DNA of 64,000 nucleotides from Methylacidiphilum kamchatkense Kam1 (GTDB lineage: Bacteria > Verrucomicrobiota > Verrucomicrobiia > Methylacidiphilales > Methylacidiphilaceae): positions 992,001 to 1,056,000 of the forward strand of contig NZ_CP037899.1 of NCBI RefSeq assembly GCF_007475525.1, written 5' to 3'. Below are positions 35,878 to 47,851 of the stretch, piece after piece. Both the position numbers and the translations under genes were made by a program. How positions within the stretch are numbered: position 1 is the stretch's first letter; each line of letters begins with the position of its first letter. The notes under the pieces are model-generated. The model saw nothing but the letters and a program-made list of their open reading frames with translations. It was not told the origin of the DNA and ran no database searches.

Positions 35878-37272
35878 TCAATCAGAATCGAACATTTTTT
35901 TTTCAATTCTATACCTAAGCCAGTCTCGAGTAACCCCTAAAAGGCGTGCTGCTTGAGAAAAGTTCCCATGCGTCATTTCCAGAGCCGTTTTTATTAATTC
36001 TCCTTCAAATGCTTTTAAAGAGAATGGTTCATTAAGTAGCCACTTTATGAGTTCTTTTTTATCAACAAAAGGTTGAGGGAAGAAGCTATTGTCTTGAAAC
36101 CTATTTTTTAAAACTGCATCAATATGCCGTAAACTAATAATATTGTCTTCACACCATAAGACGGCTTGCTCGATTTTATGTGAAAGTTCGCGAACGTTTC
36201 CAGGCCAACTGTAGTTTTGAAAACTCTCTATTACTTCTTTTTCTAATCCTTGAATATTTTTTCCATAATGAGCAGCGTATTTTCTAAGAAAATAGTTGGG
36301 AAGCTCGGCTATGTCCTCTTTTCTTTCTCTTAAAGGAGGCAAATAGATGGAGACAACGTTCAGTCGGTAGAGAAGGTCAGGGCGAAATGATCCTAAGCTG
36401 GCTTTTTCTGTTAGATTTCTATTTGTCGCAGCAATAATCCAAAGATCAATTTCCCTGTCCTTAACACTGCCCAAGCGACGAATTTTTTTACTTTCTATGG
36501 CTGTTAGTAATTTTCCCTGCAGATTAATCGGAAAATCTCCGATTTCATCCAAAAAAAGCGTTCCCCCATCGGCTGCTTCCATCAAGCCAGGCTTTGCATT
36601 TTTAGCTCCCGTAAAAGCGCCCTGCTCATGTCCAAACAACTCGTCTTCGACAAGATTTTCTGGAAGAGAAATGCAATTGACATGAATAAAAGCTTTGTCT
36701 GATCGGGAACTTTTTCGGTGGAGCAGACGGGCGACGACATCTTTACCAGTTCCAGTTTCTCCGGTGATTAATACGGTGGGAGGCGACTTGTCCAAAGGAA
36801 GGGCGACAAGTTTTTGAATTATTTCCCTAACACGAGTCATGGCTAGGGAAGAGCCCACTAGTTCAGTTTCTTCTCTTTTTCGATAATAGTCAATTTCTCT
36901 TTTTAACCGAATGGTTTCCTCTATTTTTAGAATTAATTGTCCTAATCTTTGGAGATCAATCGGCTTCTGGATATAATCAAAAGATCCCAACTTAATGGCT
37001 TCCACAGCATCTTCGATTGATCCAAAAGCCGTAAAAACAATTGAATAGAGATTTGGATGAACGGCTTTTGCTTTCTTCAATAACTCAATGCCTCCTATTC
37101 CTGGCAGGCGGCAGTCAACAAGGAGCAGTTCAGGATTCATTTCCAGACATTGGCTTAAGCCTCTATTGCCATCGAAACAAACGGTAGTCTCATGGCCTTT
37201 GTTTTCCAGAAACCGTTTTAAAGAAAGAGCCAGATTCTTTTCGTCCTCAACAACAAGAACTGTAAGCCCCAT
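35878..37272 (-). CDS. Sigma-54-dependent response regulator, NtrC family
   Basis: 464 residues. The receiver domain (1-120) has the phospho-acceptor Asp53 in LLVDCRLPG. The AAA+ domain (about 140-375) has Walker A GETGTGKD, the sigma-54 contact loop GAFTGA and Walker B GGTLFLDEIGDF. The C-terminal Fis-type helix-turn-helix is GNFSQAARLLGVTRDWLRYRIEKK. It should activate sigma-54 promoters when phosphorylated by the histidine kinase encoded 11 bases upstream. Its targets are unknown; the trehalose/glycogen genes on both sides are candidates by position only. Confidence 0.95.
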   Translation of the reverse strand: MGLTVLVVEDEKNLALSLKRFLENKGHETTVCFDGNRGLSQCLEMNPELLLVDCRLPGIGGIELLKKAKAVHPNLYSIVFTAFGSIEDAVEAIKLGSFDYIQKPIDLQRLGQLILKIEETIRLKREIDYYRKREETELVGSSLAMTRVREIIQKLVALPLDKSPPTVLITGETGTGKDVVARLLHRKSSRSDKAFIHVNCISLPENLVEDELFGHEQGAFTGAKNAKPGLMEAADGGTLFLDEIGDFPINLQGKLLTAIESKKIRRLGSVKDREIDLWIIAATNRNLTEKASLGSFRPDLLYRLNVVSIYLPPLRERKEDIAELPNYFLRKYAAHYGKNIQGLEKEVIESFQNYSWPGNVRELSHKIEQAVLWCEDNIISLRHIDAVLKNRFQDNSFFPQPFVDKKELIKWLLNEPFSLKAFEGELIKTALEMTHGNFSQAARLLGVTRDWLRYRIEKKMFDSD

Positions 37273-37283
37273 TGGTTTTGTCC

Positions 37284-38706
37284 TTAGCCATTAAAGCTTG
37301 AAAACTTAATACTTGCAGTAGTGCCTTTGCCTACTTCACTTTGTATGGTCAATAGTCCGCCATTTTGTTCTGAATATCTTTTAGCAATAGCAAGACCGAG
37401 ACCAGTTCCTTCTGTAGATGTGGTGAAAAATGGTTGGAAGATTGCGTCCATGATAGCACTAGGAATGCCTTTACCATGATCAATAATTTCAAGAAGGACT
37501 GCTTTCTGAACGAGATCAGAACGGGTGATTATTTGAATTAAACCACCTTTTTCACTCGCGTTGATAGCATTAGCAAGCAGCTCTAGAATCACTTGTTCAA
37601 TTTGCGAGGAATCAGAAAGAATGGGTGGTAAGGAAGGATCCAGTTGCAAATCGATGGTGATAGCTTTTGGAAGTGTTCGAGAAACACTAGGAATGAGTGC
37701 CTTTAAAAGATCATTTAGATTGGTTGGATGGCGATTTGGAACTGATGGTTTTGTGTAGGAAAGAAGATGATTAATCCTGTTGTTAAGCGTGTCCGTTTCT
37801 TTCATGATTTCTTTAAGAGTTTCTTTTGCAGATTCATCCAGATTGTCTTGAAGCAAAGAGACTTCAGCTAAAGCCCGTATGCTCGAAAGAGGGTTTTTAA
37901 TTCCATGGGCAACAGCTGCAGACATTGCTCCAATCGATGCTATTCGTTCTGATTCAATAAGTTTGCTTTGAAATTTGTCAATCTTTTCAAAAAGATGGGC
38001 GAAGGCCTCAGACAGTTTTCCTATTTCTCCATGGAATGAGGGGAAAATTATTTTTTTAGGCTCTGCTTTTCCATTTTCAACAACTTCGATCAGTTTTTGC
38101 AAAGGAAGAGAAATGCCGAGATTTTGCCATCTATAGACCAACCATAGAATAACTCCACTGCAAAGGAAGCTGAGAGGGAAAACAGTTTGACTAAAGCTCA
38201 CCAACTGTTGTTCTTTCTCTGTGATACTATTAATTGCTTGTAAATAGACCTTGTTTTGAAAATCAGCGATTACTTTGTCAAACTGATAATATTCCTTTTT
38301 TTCTATTTCTTCTTTTTTGGCTTCCAATAGCTCTTTTCTAGTTAATTTTGTAGCCTCTTCGAGTATTCCTAAGCTACAGCTATTCAAGTTCTTCCACTGC
38401 TCTTTAATAGCCTCAAAGGAAGTCTTTTCTTCATTGTCTGAAAAAAGAGATTCAATCGAAACAAGCTTTTCGTTTATGAGCGTTGAAAAATAGAGAAAAT
38501 CAGTTTTGTCATAAGGGTTCTGGCCATCGATATAATCGGATATTTCTTTTATTAACTTGTATCCAAGCAATTTGATGTCGTTTAGCAATCGAATTTTTTC
38601 AGAAAGAAGCTGAATTTGTCGGATATTTTTTAAGGATAAAGCAGAGACCCAAGCCATTTCAAATCCTAGCGTCCCGATAATGAAGAAAAGAAGGAAAGCG
38701 GCAAGT

Positions 38707-38729
<23 letters not shown>
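37284..38729 (-). CDS. Sensor histidine kinase (NtrB-like)
   Basis: 481 residues from the ATG at 38729 (MKISSKIKLAAFLLFF). A longer frame to 38897 only repeats glgB sequence out of frame. There are two membrane segments (about 8-30 and 180-205) flanking a periplasmic helical domain of about 150 residues. A HAMP-like linker follows, then the HisKA box GAMSAAVAHGIKNPLSSIRA with the phosphorylated His. The HATPase domain has N-box ELLANAINAS, DHGKGIP and GTGLGLAIAKR. The gene overlaps the end of glgB by 23 bases and is directly followed by its response regulator, so glgB, kinase and regulator may be co-transcribed. Confidence 0.92.
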
Positions 38730-40668
<1,939 letters not shown>

Positions 40669-40747
40669 ATCAGATTGTTTTAAATTACTCTCACTGAGTT
40701 ATTATTTGTATGGAATGAACAGATAAAATCATCACCGGTTTGTAATT

Positions 40748-42061
40748 TTAAAAAATTTTCGATATCGAATCTACTAAAAGAAATATATTTAGCAGAATGA
40801 CAAAAAGAGCGATGGCCCATCCTATTATGGATACTAAAGGACTTGCGCTAAATACTCCCATAATGGCCTTATTTTGATTCACAAGGAGTAGAGGGATCAG
40901 CGCAAAGCCGATCCCAAAGCTTAGTACCACTTGAGAAAAAATCATGAGTTTGGTGCTGTCTATGCCGAGTAAAATGGAAAAGACCGCTGGCAACATGGTA
41001 AAAAGTCTTCTAAACCATATTGGAAAGGTAAAATGAACGAAGCCTTGCATAATTACTTGTCCAGCTAGCGTCCCTACGGCGGATGAAGAAATTCCCGAAG
41101 CGAGCAAAGAAAGTCCAAAAATGGTCGATGCAAAAGAACCAAGGGCAGGAATGAGGGTTTGATAAGCCATTTCCAAACCATTAGGAGCAATATTGCCTTG
41201 ATGGAAAATGGCTGCGGAAACAATCAGCATGGCCATATTAACACCACCAGCAATTCCCATGGCCAAAAAAACATCCACCAAGGAATACTGAAGTAATTTT
41301 TTTTTGCTTAGGCAATCAGTTGTATTAATTCTATCTTGGGTTAAGGCCGAATGAAGATAGATAGCATGAGGCATGACGGTGGCTCCAAGAATCCCGGCTG
41401 CCAAATAGATGCTTTCAGTAGATTGAAAATGTGGAATAAATAATCCGTAAAGGATAGAACCACTATCTGGGTGAGCTATAAACAATTCGAGCAGGTAACA
41501 TAGGGCGACTATCCCCACAAAAGCACCAACAATTAGTTCCATCAGTCTGAACCCTCTTTTTTGTAGATAAAGAATGATGGAAGTGGTGATTGCTGTCAGA
41601 CAAGCACCCCAAATGAGAGGAAAGCCAAAAAGAATTTTAAAGCCGATAGCGGCGCCAATGAATTCAGCAAGATCTGTGGCTATAGCCATGATTTCAGCCT
41701 GAATCCAGTAAAAATATCTAAAAAAGGGGCTTTGAATGGAATCTCTTATCCATTCAGGTAAGTTTTTCCCAGTAACCATCCCTACTTTAGCAGAAAGCCA
41801 TTGGATAAATATTGCCATCAGGTTAGAAAAACAGACCACCCATAAAAGAGTATATCCATATTTTGAGCCACTTTCTATGTTGGTAGCATAGTTTCCAGGA
41901 TCGATATAAGCAATGGCTGCAATGAAGGCTGGTCCAATGAACGGAAAAAACCTGTTTATTATTTTGGGTTCTTTTCCTTCAAGAATTTCTTTTGCTCTTT
42001 GTATGACCCAAGAATCAATTTGAGAACGTTTTAGCTGAAATTCTCTTTCTGTTTTTTTCAT
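40748..42061 (-). CDS. mntH: Nramp-family divalent metal (Mn2+/Fe2+) transporter
   Basis: 437 residues with about eleven membrane segments. The metal-binding TM1 motif is IAYIDPGNYATNIESGSKYGY (Asp-Pro-Gly-Asn) and the TM6 motif is GATVMPHAIYLHSALTQDR (Met-Pro-His), both diagnostic for proton-coupled Nramp importers. The N-terminal cytoplasmic extension of about 45 residues is longer than in E. coli MntH. It lies 45 bases downstream of a DtxR/MntR-type regulator on the same strand, supporting a manganese or iron role. Confidence 0.93.
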   Translation of the reverse strand: MKKTEREFQLKRSQIDSWVIQRAKEILEGKEPKIINRFFPFIGPAFIAAIAYIDPGNYATNIESGSKYGYTLLWVVCFSNLMAIFIQWLSAKVGMVTGKNLPEWIRDSIQSPFFRYFYWIQAEIMAIATDLAEFIGAAIGFKILFGFPLIWGACLTAITTSIILYLQKRGFRLMELIVGAFVGIVALCYLLELFIAHPDSGSILYGLFIPHFQSTESIYLAAGILGATVMPHAIYLHSALTQDRINTTDCLSKKKLLQYSLVDVFLAMGIAGGVNMAMLIVSAAIFHQGNIAPNGLEMAYQTLIPALGSFASTIFGLSLLASGISSSAVGTLAGQVIMQGFVHFTFPIWFRRLFTMLPAVFSILLGIDSTKLMIFSQVVLSFGIGFALIPLLLVNQNKAIMGVFSASPLVSIIGWAIALFVILLNIFLLVDSISKIF

Positions 42062-42106
42062 TTATCTTTAAAAAGGAAGACTGCAGCAAGAAGGTATATT
42101 GAAATG

Positions 42107-42820
42107 TTATTGGGTTTTTCCGCTTGTTAAGGAAGAAGGGACAATCATGATCTTTTCACTTATATATAGAGGAATTTTTATTGGTTTTTGTTCTTGCCCT
42201 AAGATGGAAAGCTGCATGCAGTCTTCGAATTTGTCTAAGACTGTGATGAGGGTGCCTGGCAGCAAGTTAAGGGTCTTGAAATTTTTTAAGGATTGTCTAT
42301 CTTGTAACATGATTCTTGTAATTTGAGCTCTATCTCCTTTTTTAAGAGAGTAAAGCGTTCTTTCAGTGGTGTCGGTTGGCATCACCAGGTCAAAAGTAGG
42401 AATAGGATCACCATGAGGATCCCTTCGAGGATGACCAAGCATCCGGGCAATTGCTTTTTCAAATTGTTCGCTTATGACATGCTCCAACCGTTCAGCTTCC
42501 CCATGTACTTCATCGAGGCGGTAGCCTAATTTTTCTGCTAGGAATGTTTCCAGGAGACGGTGATGTCGAAGGATTTCTAAAGCTACGCGATTGCCTGCTT
42601 CAGTAAGATAGATGGCTTGATAGGGTTTTCTTTGAACTAACCCCAGTTCCACTAGTTTTTTGATCATATCGGTGACAGAGGCGGATTTGACCCCAATTTT
42701 TTGTGCTAGCGCTAAAGTGGTGACAGGCTCTCCTCTTTCAGAAAGGAGAAAGATTTCTTTGAGATAATCTTCTTGAGAAGTGCTAAGTTGTATAGTTGAT
42801 TGTCTGTTTGTTTTCTTCAT
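42107..42820 (-). CDS. mntR: DtxR/MntR-family metal-dependent transcriptional regulator
   Basis: 237 residues. The N-terminal winged helix is TSQEDYLKEIFLLSERGEPVTTLALAQKIGVKSASVTDMIKKL (about 12-55). The dimerisation and metal domain contains HHRLLETFLAEKLGYRLDEVHGEAERLEH, with the conserved metal-ligand histidines and glutamates. A C-terminal FeoA/SH3-like domain ends the protein, as in DtxR/IdeR. It is predicted to repress mntH when Mn2+ or Fe2+ is plentiful. It is divergent from acnA. Confidence 0.9.
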   Translation of the reverse strand: MKKTNRQSTIQLSTSQEDYLKEIFLLSERGEPVTTLALAQKIGVKSASVTDMIKKLVELGLVQRKPYQAIYLTEAGNRVALEILRHHRLLETFLAEKLGYRLDEVHGEAERLEHVISEQFEKAIARMLGHPRRDPHGDPIPTFDLVMPTDTTERTLYSLKKGDRAQITRIMLQDRQSLKNFKTLNLLPGTLITVLDKFEDCMQLSILGQEQKPIKIPLYISEKIMIVPSSLTSGKTQ

Positions 42821-42838
42821 TGATTGTTACTTTAATAA

Positions 42839-42854
42839 TTTAGATTATCCTAAA
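42839..42854. promoter_or_regulatory. Possible MntR/DtxR operator dyad
   Basis: The inverted repeat TTTAG-ATTATC-CTAAA lies 19 bases upstream of the mntR start, in the 118-base space shared with acnA. The half-sites resemble the TTAG/CTAA core of DtxR- and MntR-family boxes. The repeat is short and the region AT-rich, so this is only a candidate autoregulatory site. Confidence 0.35.
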
Positions 42855-42938
42855 AATTTAAAAGAAAAATGATTTTTCTTGATAAAGTTGTAAAATTCAT
42901 AACAAAAAGAAAATAACATTGATATATTTTATAGAACT

Positions 42939-45683
42939 ATGAATTCTTTTTTTTCTCTTACTGGAATTGTACGATCCTTTTCTGTGGCGGGATTGGAGGG
43001 GACTTATTCTTATTACAGCCTTCCAGAGCTTCAGCGTCAGTTTTTCCCCAATTTAGATAAACTTCCCCTGTCTTTGAGATTCATACTGGAATCTGTTCTT
43101 CGAAATGCTTGCGAAGGTAAAGCCAAAAAAGAAGATGTTGAAAAATTCTTTGCTTGGCCGTCTCCTTCAAAAGATGAAATTCCTTTTTATGTCGGAAGGA
43201 TCCTTCTTCAAGATTTCACTGGTGTCCCTTTGTTAGTCGATTTAGCGGCGATGCGAGATGTTGTGCAAAAGGCGGGAAAGGACCCACGCTCAATCGAGCC
43301 ACTTATACCGGTAGATCTCGTTGTTGATCATTCCATTCAGGTGGATACTTTTGGGATCAAAGGGGCTCTTCAATATAATTTAGAAAAGGAATTAGAAAGA
43401 AATAAAGAAAGATATTCTTTTTTAAAATGGGCACAGTCAGCTTTTTCGCGTCTTAGAATTTTCCCTCCTGGGATAGGCATCTGTCATCAAGTTAACCTTG
43501 AATATTTGGCCAAGGGTGTTTTAAGCAAAAAAGAAGATCAGAGAACGGTTCTCTATCCCGATACTTTGTTGGGAACTGATTCCCATACCACAATGATTAA
43601 TGGACTTGGAATCGTTGGGTGGGGAGTGGGAGGCATTGAAGCTGAAGCAGCCATGCTTGGAGAACCTTACTACATGTCTATACCGGAAGTGGTTGGGGTC
43701 AGATTAGTGGGGACTCTCAAAGAAGGGGTCATTGCAACTGACCTTGTCCTTGCTCTTACCGAAAGATTGAGACAAGAAGGAGTTGTTGGAAAAATCGTTG
43801 AATTTTTTGGTCCTGGTGTTCTTTCTTTGTCTGTACCAGATAGAGCGACCGTTGCAAACATGGCTCCAGAATATGGAGCAACAATGGGTTTTTTCCCAAT
43901 CGATGAGCAGGTCCTTTTCTATTTCAAGCAAACTGGCAGGGAGCCGCATTGGATTGATTTGATCGAAAAGTACTATAAAGCTCAAAATCTTTTTGGAGTG
44001 CCTACCGAAACTTCCGACGTCATTTATTCTCATGTTTTTGAGTTTGATCTGGGTAATGTAGAACCATCGGTGGCCGGACCTAGAAGACCACAAGATAGAA
44101 TTTCTCTTTCAGAACTTCCTAAAAAGTTTTACTCATTATTGACTCGACCAGCGCTTTCGCAGGGCTACGGTAAGGACCCGCAACAGATAGAAAAAAAATA
44201 TAGAATCCATTCTTATCCTTTTAGACCTAGCAATGAGCAGACTGAAATTGGAGATGGTTCTATTGTCATAGCCGCTATTACTAGTTGTACCAATACTTCT
44301 AATCCTATTGCAATGATAGCGGCGGGACTATTAGCAAAAAAAGCTGTTCTCAAGGGATTGAAGGTCCCTGGATTTGTGAAGACCTCTCTTGCTCCTGGTT
44401 CTAGAGTCGTTGAAGATTATCTATTAAAAAGCGGCCTTCAAGAATTCTTGGATCAGCTTGGATTCAGCATTGTTGGCTTTGGATGTACAACTTGTATTGG
44501 GAATAGCGGACCTATTTCTGAGGAAATTGAGCAGACAATAAAAATGAACGATCTGGTGGTTGCCAGCGTTCTTTCTGGAAACCGAAATTTCGAGGCAAGA
44601 ATTCATCCTTCAGTAAAAGCCAATTTTCTCATGTCGCCTCCTTTGGTTATTGCTTATGCGCTTGCAGGATCTATCTTCAAAAATCTTTTGGAAGATCCAC
44701 TAGGCAGAGATCAAAATGGCAAAGAGGTTTTTTTAAAAGATATTTGGCCAAGTTCTGAAGAAATCCGTGAAGTAATAAATAAAACTATTCAACCAGATAC
44801 CTGCCGTAGGCTTTATGAAGAGTTTTTAGAAAAAAATGATTCTTGGTCTAGAATCGACTATCAAAAAGGAATACTTTATTGCTGGGATCCGTCAAATACT
44901 TACATTCAGTATCCTCCGTTTTTTGAGGAGGCTATCTATTCTGAAACGCCAAAGCCTGCTCCTATTATTAACGCTAGAGCATTATGCTTGCTTGGGGATT
45001 CTGTTACGACCGATCATATCTCTCCGGCCGGCACGATCCCTCTCCATTCTCCTGCCGGTCGTTATCTTTTAGAGAAGGGAGTAGCCTTTCAAGATTTTAA
45101 CAGTTTTGGATCGCGTCGTGGAAATCACCATGTAATGGTAAGGGGGACCTTTGGGAATGTAAGACTGAAAAATTTTATGGTTGGAGGTAAAGAAGGGGGA
45201 ATCACCCGACATATGCCTGATGGAAAAGAGATGTCAATCTATGAAGCAGCTATGCTTTATAAAGAAGAGCAGGTGCCACTGATTGTATTTGCAGGAAAAG
45301 AATATGGCTCGGGAAGCTCTCGAGATTGGGCTGCTAAAGGGGTCAAACTTTTGGGAGTCAAAGCAGTTATTGCAGAAAGTTTCGAAAGAATACACAGAAG
45401 TAATTTGATTGGGATGGGTGTTTTGCCCCTTCAGTTTGAACCCGGTCAAAGTATAAAATCGGTAGGTATAGACGGTTCAGAACTGTTTTCTATTCCTCAA
45501 TCGAGAGATTTCATTCGGCCGGGACAGCGTGTACTTTTAGAAATAAAAAAAACTGACGGAACAGTAAGAAATATCTCCTTACTCTGCCGGATTGATAATG
45601 AAGCTGAATTTAATTATTACGTTCATGGAGGGATTTTACCTTACGTTGTAAGACGTATTTTGAAGGATTCTACTCTTCGTTGA
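42939..45683 (+). CDS. acnA: Aconitate hydratase (AcnA type)
   Basis: 914 residues. The [4Fe-4S] cysteines are in AAITSCTNTSNP and VGFGCTTCIGNSGP. TDSHTTMINGLGIVGWGVGGIEAEAAMLG is the AcnA/IRP signature. The C-terminal swivel domain carries SRRGNHHVMVRGTF and GKEYGSGSSRDWAAKG. It isomerises citrate to isocitrate in the TCA cycle. The gene is divergent from the metal-regulator mntR, so iron- or manganese-responsive control is possible but unproven. Its stop overlaps the convergent hydrolase-like gene by 14 bases. Confidence 0.96.
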   Translation: MNSFFSLTGIVRSFSVAGLEGTYSYYSLPELQRQFFPNLDKLPLSLRFILESVLRNACEGKAKKEDVEKFFAWPSPSKDEIPFYVGRILLQDFTGVPLLVDLAAMRDVVQKAGKDPRSIEPLIPVDLVVDHSIQVDTFGIKGALQYNLEKELERNKERYSFLKWAQSAFSRLRIFPPGIGICHQVNLEYLAKGVLSKKEDQRTVLYPDTLLGTDSHTTMINGLGIVGWGVGGIEAEAAMLGEPYYMSIPEVVGVRLVGTLKEGVIATDLVLALTERLRQEGVVGKIVEFFGPGVLSLSVPDRATVANMAPEYGATMGFFPIDEQVLFYFKQTGREPHWIDLIEKYYKAQNLFGVPTETSDVIYSHVFEFDLGNVEPSVAGPRRPQDRISLSELPKKFYSLLTRPALSQGYGKDPQQIEKKYRIHSYPFRPSNEQTEIGDGSIVIAAITSCTNTSNPIAMIAAGLLAKKAVLKGLKVPGFVKTSLAPGSRVVEDYLLKSGLQEFLDQLGFSIVGFGCTTCIGNSGPISEEIEQTIKMNDLVVASVLSGNRNFEARIHPSVKANFLMSPPLVIAYALAGSIFKNLLEDPLGRDQNGKEVFLKDIWPSSEEIREVINKTIQPDTCRRLYEEFLEKNDSWSRIDYQKGILYCWDPSNTYIQYPPFFEEAIYSETPKPAPIINARALCLLGDSVTTDHISPAGTIPLHSPAGRYLLEKGVAFQDFNSFGSRRGNHHVMVRGTFGNVRLKNFMVGGKEGGITRHMPDGKEMSIYEAAMLYKEEQVPLIVFAGKEYGSGSSRDWAAKGVKLLGVKAVIAESFERIHRSNLIGMGVLPLQFEPGQSIKSVGIDGSELFSIPQSRDFIRPGQRVLLEIKKTDGTVRNISLLCRIDNEAEFNYYVHGGILPYVVRRILKDSTLR

Positions 45684-46251
45684 GCAGGGAGACGAGGGTT
45701 ATTTTTGCTTTGAACAAGCTATACTCAACCATATCTTCATGCATAACTACTCTTGATGGTTCAATTTTAAAAGCTTGTTCTATCATAAAATTCTTTGTCT
45801 TTTGACCACAAAAAACATAATCAGCTATTCCTTTTCCGAAGCGGCCAAAGAGAAAGGGGGTTCTAGCTCCGTTTCTTTGATAGCACACAAATCCCTGAAT
45901 GACATTTTCAGGGATACTAAGACGATTGGTGAAGTAGGCAATGGGATCAATAAGATATAGGAAATCCACATTTTTTTGTTTCGCTAGAAGCATTTTGCAG
46001 AGATTGATCGCTGATATGGCTCCTCTGCTGTATCCAAAGATGGTCAATGAGGAATCAGTTCTTTTGCAGGCTCTTGCAATGCAGTCAAGACGCAAAAAAG
46101 AGGTGGGTGGGAAAACAAGAGCCAAATTTTTTTTGCCTAATTCAGCCAGCTGATAATTAACATAAGGGAAAGAGGCGGGACCAAGACCATAAAATCCAAT
46201 ATTTATTTTCTTGCTACTTCTTGCGAAATAGTTTTGAAAGAGGGTGTTCAT
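45670..46251 (-). CDS. Alpha/beta-hydrolase-like protein of unknown function
   Basis: 193 residues from the ATG at 46251 (MNTLFQNYFARSSKKINIGFYG). A longer frame to 46329 has a poorer N-terminus. The nucleophile-elbow-like FGYSRGAISAINLCKMLL and the following LYLIDPIA (candidate acid) resemble lipase/alpha-beta hydrolase folds with a GxSxG motif. It lacks an obvious signal peptide. The start overlaps the preceding lipoprotein gene by 38 bases, so it is probably the last gene of the gap-pgk-tpiA-secG run. Substrate unknown. Confidence 0.65.
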   Translation of the reverse strand: MNTLFQNYFARSSKKINIGFYGLGPASFPYVNYQLAELGKKNLALVFPPTSFLRLDCIARACKRTDSSLTIFGYSRGAISAINLCKMLLAKQKNVDFLYLIDPIAYFTNRLSIPENVIQGFVCYQRNGARTPFLFGRFGKGIADYVFCGQKTKNFMIEQAFKIEPSRVVMHEDMVEYSLFKAKITLVSLLNEE

Positions 46252-47851
46252 CGAGAAGATTGGGTTCAATACCTCCAATTTTTTCTGGATCATAAAGCAA
46301 GATACCTGAATAAAAATAGAGGGGAACAATGGGAAGTTCTTCTTCCACCAAGATCTTTTCAGCAGATTGCAAGATTTGGAATCTATGGGAACGATTAACT
46401 TCTTTTTGTGCCTTTGTTAGCAACTCTTCGTATCGGTTGTTAACCCATCCTGTTTCATTGTTAGAGGAAAATTGGGTAAAAAGATTCAAAAATGTTGTGG
46501 GATCGGCATAGTCCCCGACCCAACTTGATCTAGCAATATCAAAATCAAGTTGAGAAAGTGAATTGAGATAGACTTTCCATTCTTGATTCCTCAGTCCCAC
46601 ATGTATGCCTAAATTTTCTTGCCACATTGCTTGAATTTCCGTAGCTATCTGCTCGTTTAATTCTCCAGAGTTATAAAGTATAGAAAGGGGAGGGAACCCC
46701 TGACCGTTTGGATATCCGGCTTCAGCTAGAAGCTTTTTGGCCATTGCGGGATTATAGGGAAGACCAGAAGGCGTGTTATATCCTGGTATTCCGGGAGGAG
46801 TGATAGAGCCAGCTGGCAGTTCCCCCCCTCGAGTTATTATTCTAACAAGACGTGACTTATCAATGGCCATAGCTAGGGCACGGCGAATCCGGCTGTCGTT
46901 CAAAGGCTTGCGTTGGGTGTTGAATCGATAGAAATAAGTCGCAAAAATTGGAGAGGAGTGAAAATAGGGCTTTTGTCGAATTTTTTCTATAAAAAAGGTA
47001 GGAACGAGTCCCTTGTCAAGAATAAGATCGGCAATTCCACAATAGAAAAGATTAAAAGCAGTCGAAGCTTTAGTGGTGGTAAGTAAGTCAAGCTCTTTTG
47101 TTTTAATCGAGGATTGCGCCCAATAACGAGGATTTTTTTTAAGGACTATTCTATCATTGATCTTCCACTCATCCAAAATATAAGGACCATTGCAAACGAT
47201 GTTTCCTACTTTTATCCAATCCTCTCCATAGACATTGATTGTGTCAATGGGGAGCGGAAAGAATACAGGCTCAGCAACAAGCTGAAGAAAAAAGGGGATC
47301 GGATCCTCAAGTTGTACTTCTAATATCGATTGCCCAATAGCTTTGATGCCAACCAATGAGAAATCGCTGATTTTACCTTCATAATAAGATTTTGCATTAG
47401 CGATCCAAAAAAAAAGATCCGCGTATCGAGATCCCTGATTGGGATCAAGAGCTCTCTTCCAAGAAAGGACAAAATCCTTTGCCTCAACTGGTTTTCCATT
47501 AGTCCAGAAAGTTTTGCGTAAATAGAACCGATAACATTTACCATCATGCGAGCACTCCCATCTTTCGGCAGTTCCTGGAATAATCTCTCCTTTTGCATTC
47601 CATGTAGTCAGTCCCTCAAAAAGGGCTTTGACAATCCTTCCCTCTAATTGGCCTGTTATAACGTGAGGATCTAAAGATTCAGGTTCTGGCCCATTGATGA
47701 TAACGATTTGATCGGATGTTGATTTTACTTTGCAAGCGGATAAGAAAAAAGAGCTCAACAAAGGAAAAAGCAATAAAAGAGTTTTGAGACTAGTTAACAA
47801 CAAGAGTGTTGGGTTATTTTTTCGATGGAAGCGTTTGGTGTTGCTCCACAT
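46214..47851 (-). CDS. Peptide/oligopeptide ABC transporter substrate-binding lipoprotein
   Basis: 545 residues from the ATG at 47851 (MWSNTKRFHRK); a longer frame to 47905 lies inside secG. Residues about 15-40 form a lipoprotein signal ending in the lipobox LSAC. The mature part is an SBP_bac_5 protein (GPEPESLDPHVITGQLEGRIVKALFEGL; RALAMAIDKSRLV). By family it binds peptides in the periplasm for an Opp/Dpp-type importer. No permease or ATPase gene is adjacent, so it is an orphan binding protein here. The 5' end overlaps secG by 38 bases. Confidence 0.88.
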   Translation of the reverse strand: MWSNTKRFHRKNNPTLLLLTSLKTLLLLFPLLSSFFLSACKVKSTSDQIVIINGPEPESLDPHVITGQLEGRIVKALFEGLTTWNAKGEIIPGTAERWECSHDGKCYRFYLRKTFWTNGKPVEAKDFVLSWKRALDPNQGSRYADLFFWIANAKSYYEGKISDFSLVGIKAIGQSILEVQLEDPIPFFLQLVAEPVFFPLPIDTINVYGEDWIKVGNIVCNGPYILDEWKINDRIVLKKNPRYWAQSSIKTKELDLLTTTKASTAFNLFYCGIADLILDKGLVPTFFIEKIRQKPYFHSSPIFATYFYRFNTQRKPLNDSRIRRALAMAIDKSRLVRIITRGGELPAGSITPPGIPGYNTPSGLPYNPAMAKKLLAEAGYPNGQGFPPLSILYNSGELNEQIATEIQAMWQENLGIHVGLRNQEWKVYLNSLSQLDFDIARSSWVGDYADPTTFLNLFTQFSSNNETGWVNNRYEELLTKAQKEVNRSHRFQILQSAEKILVEEELPIVPLYFYSGILLYDPEKIGGIEPNLLDEHPLSKLFRKK

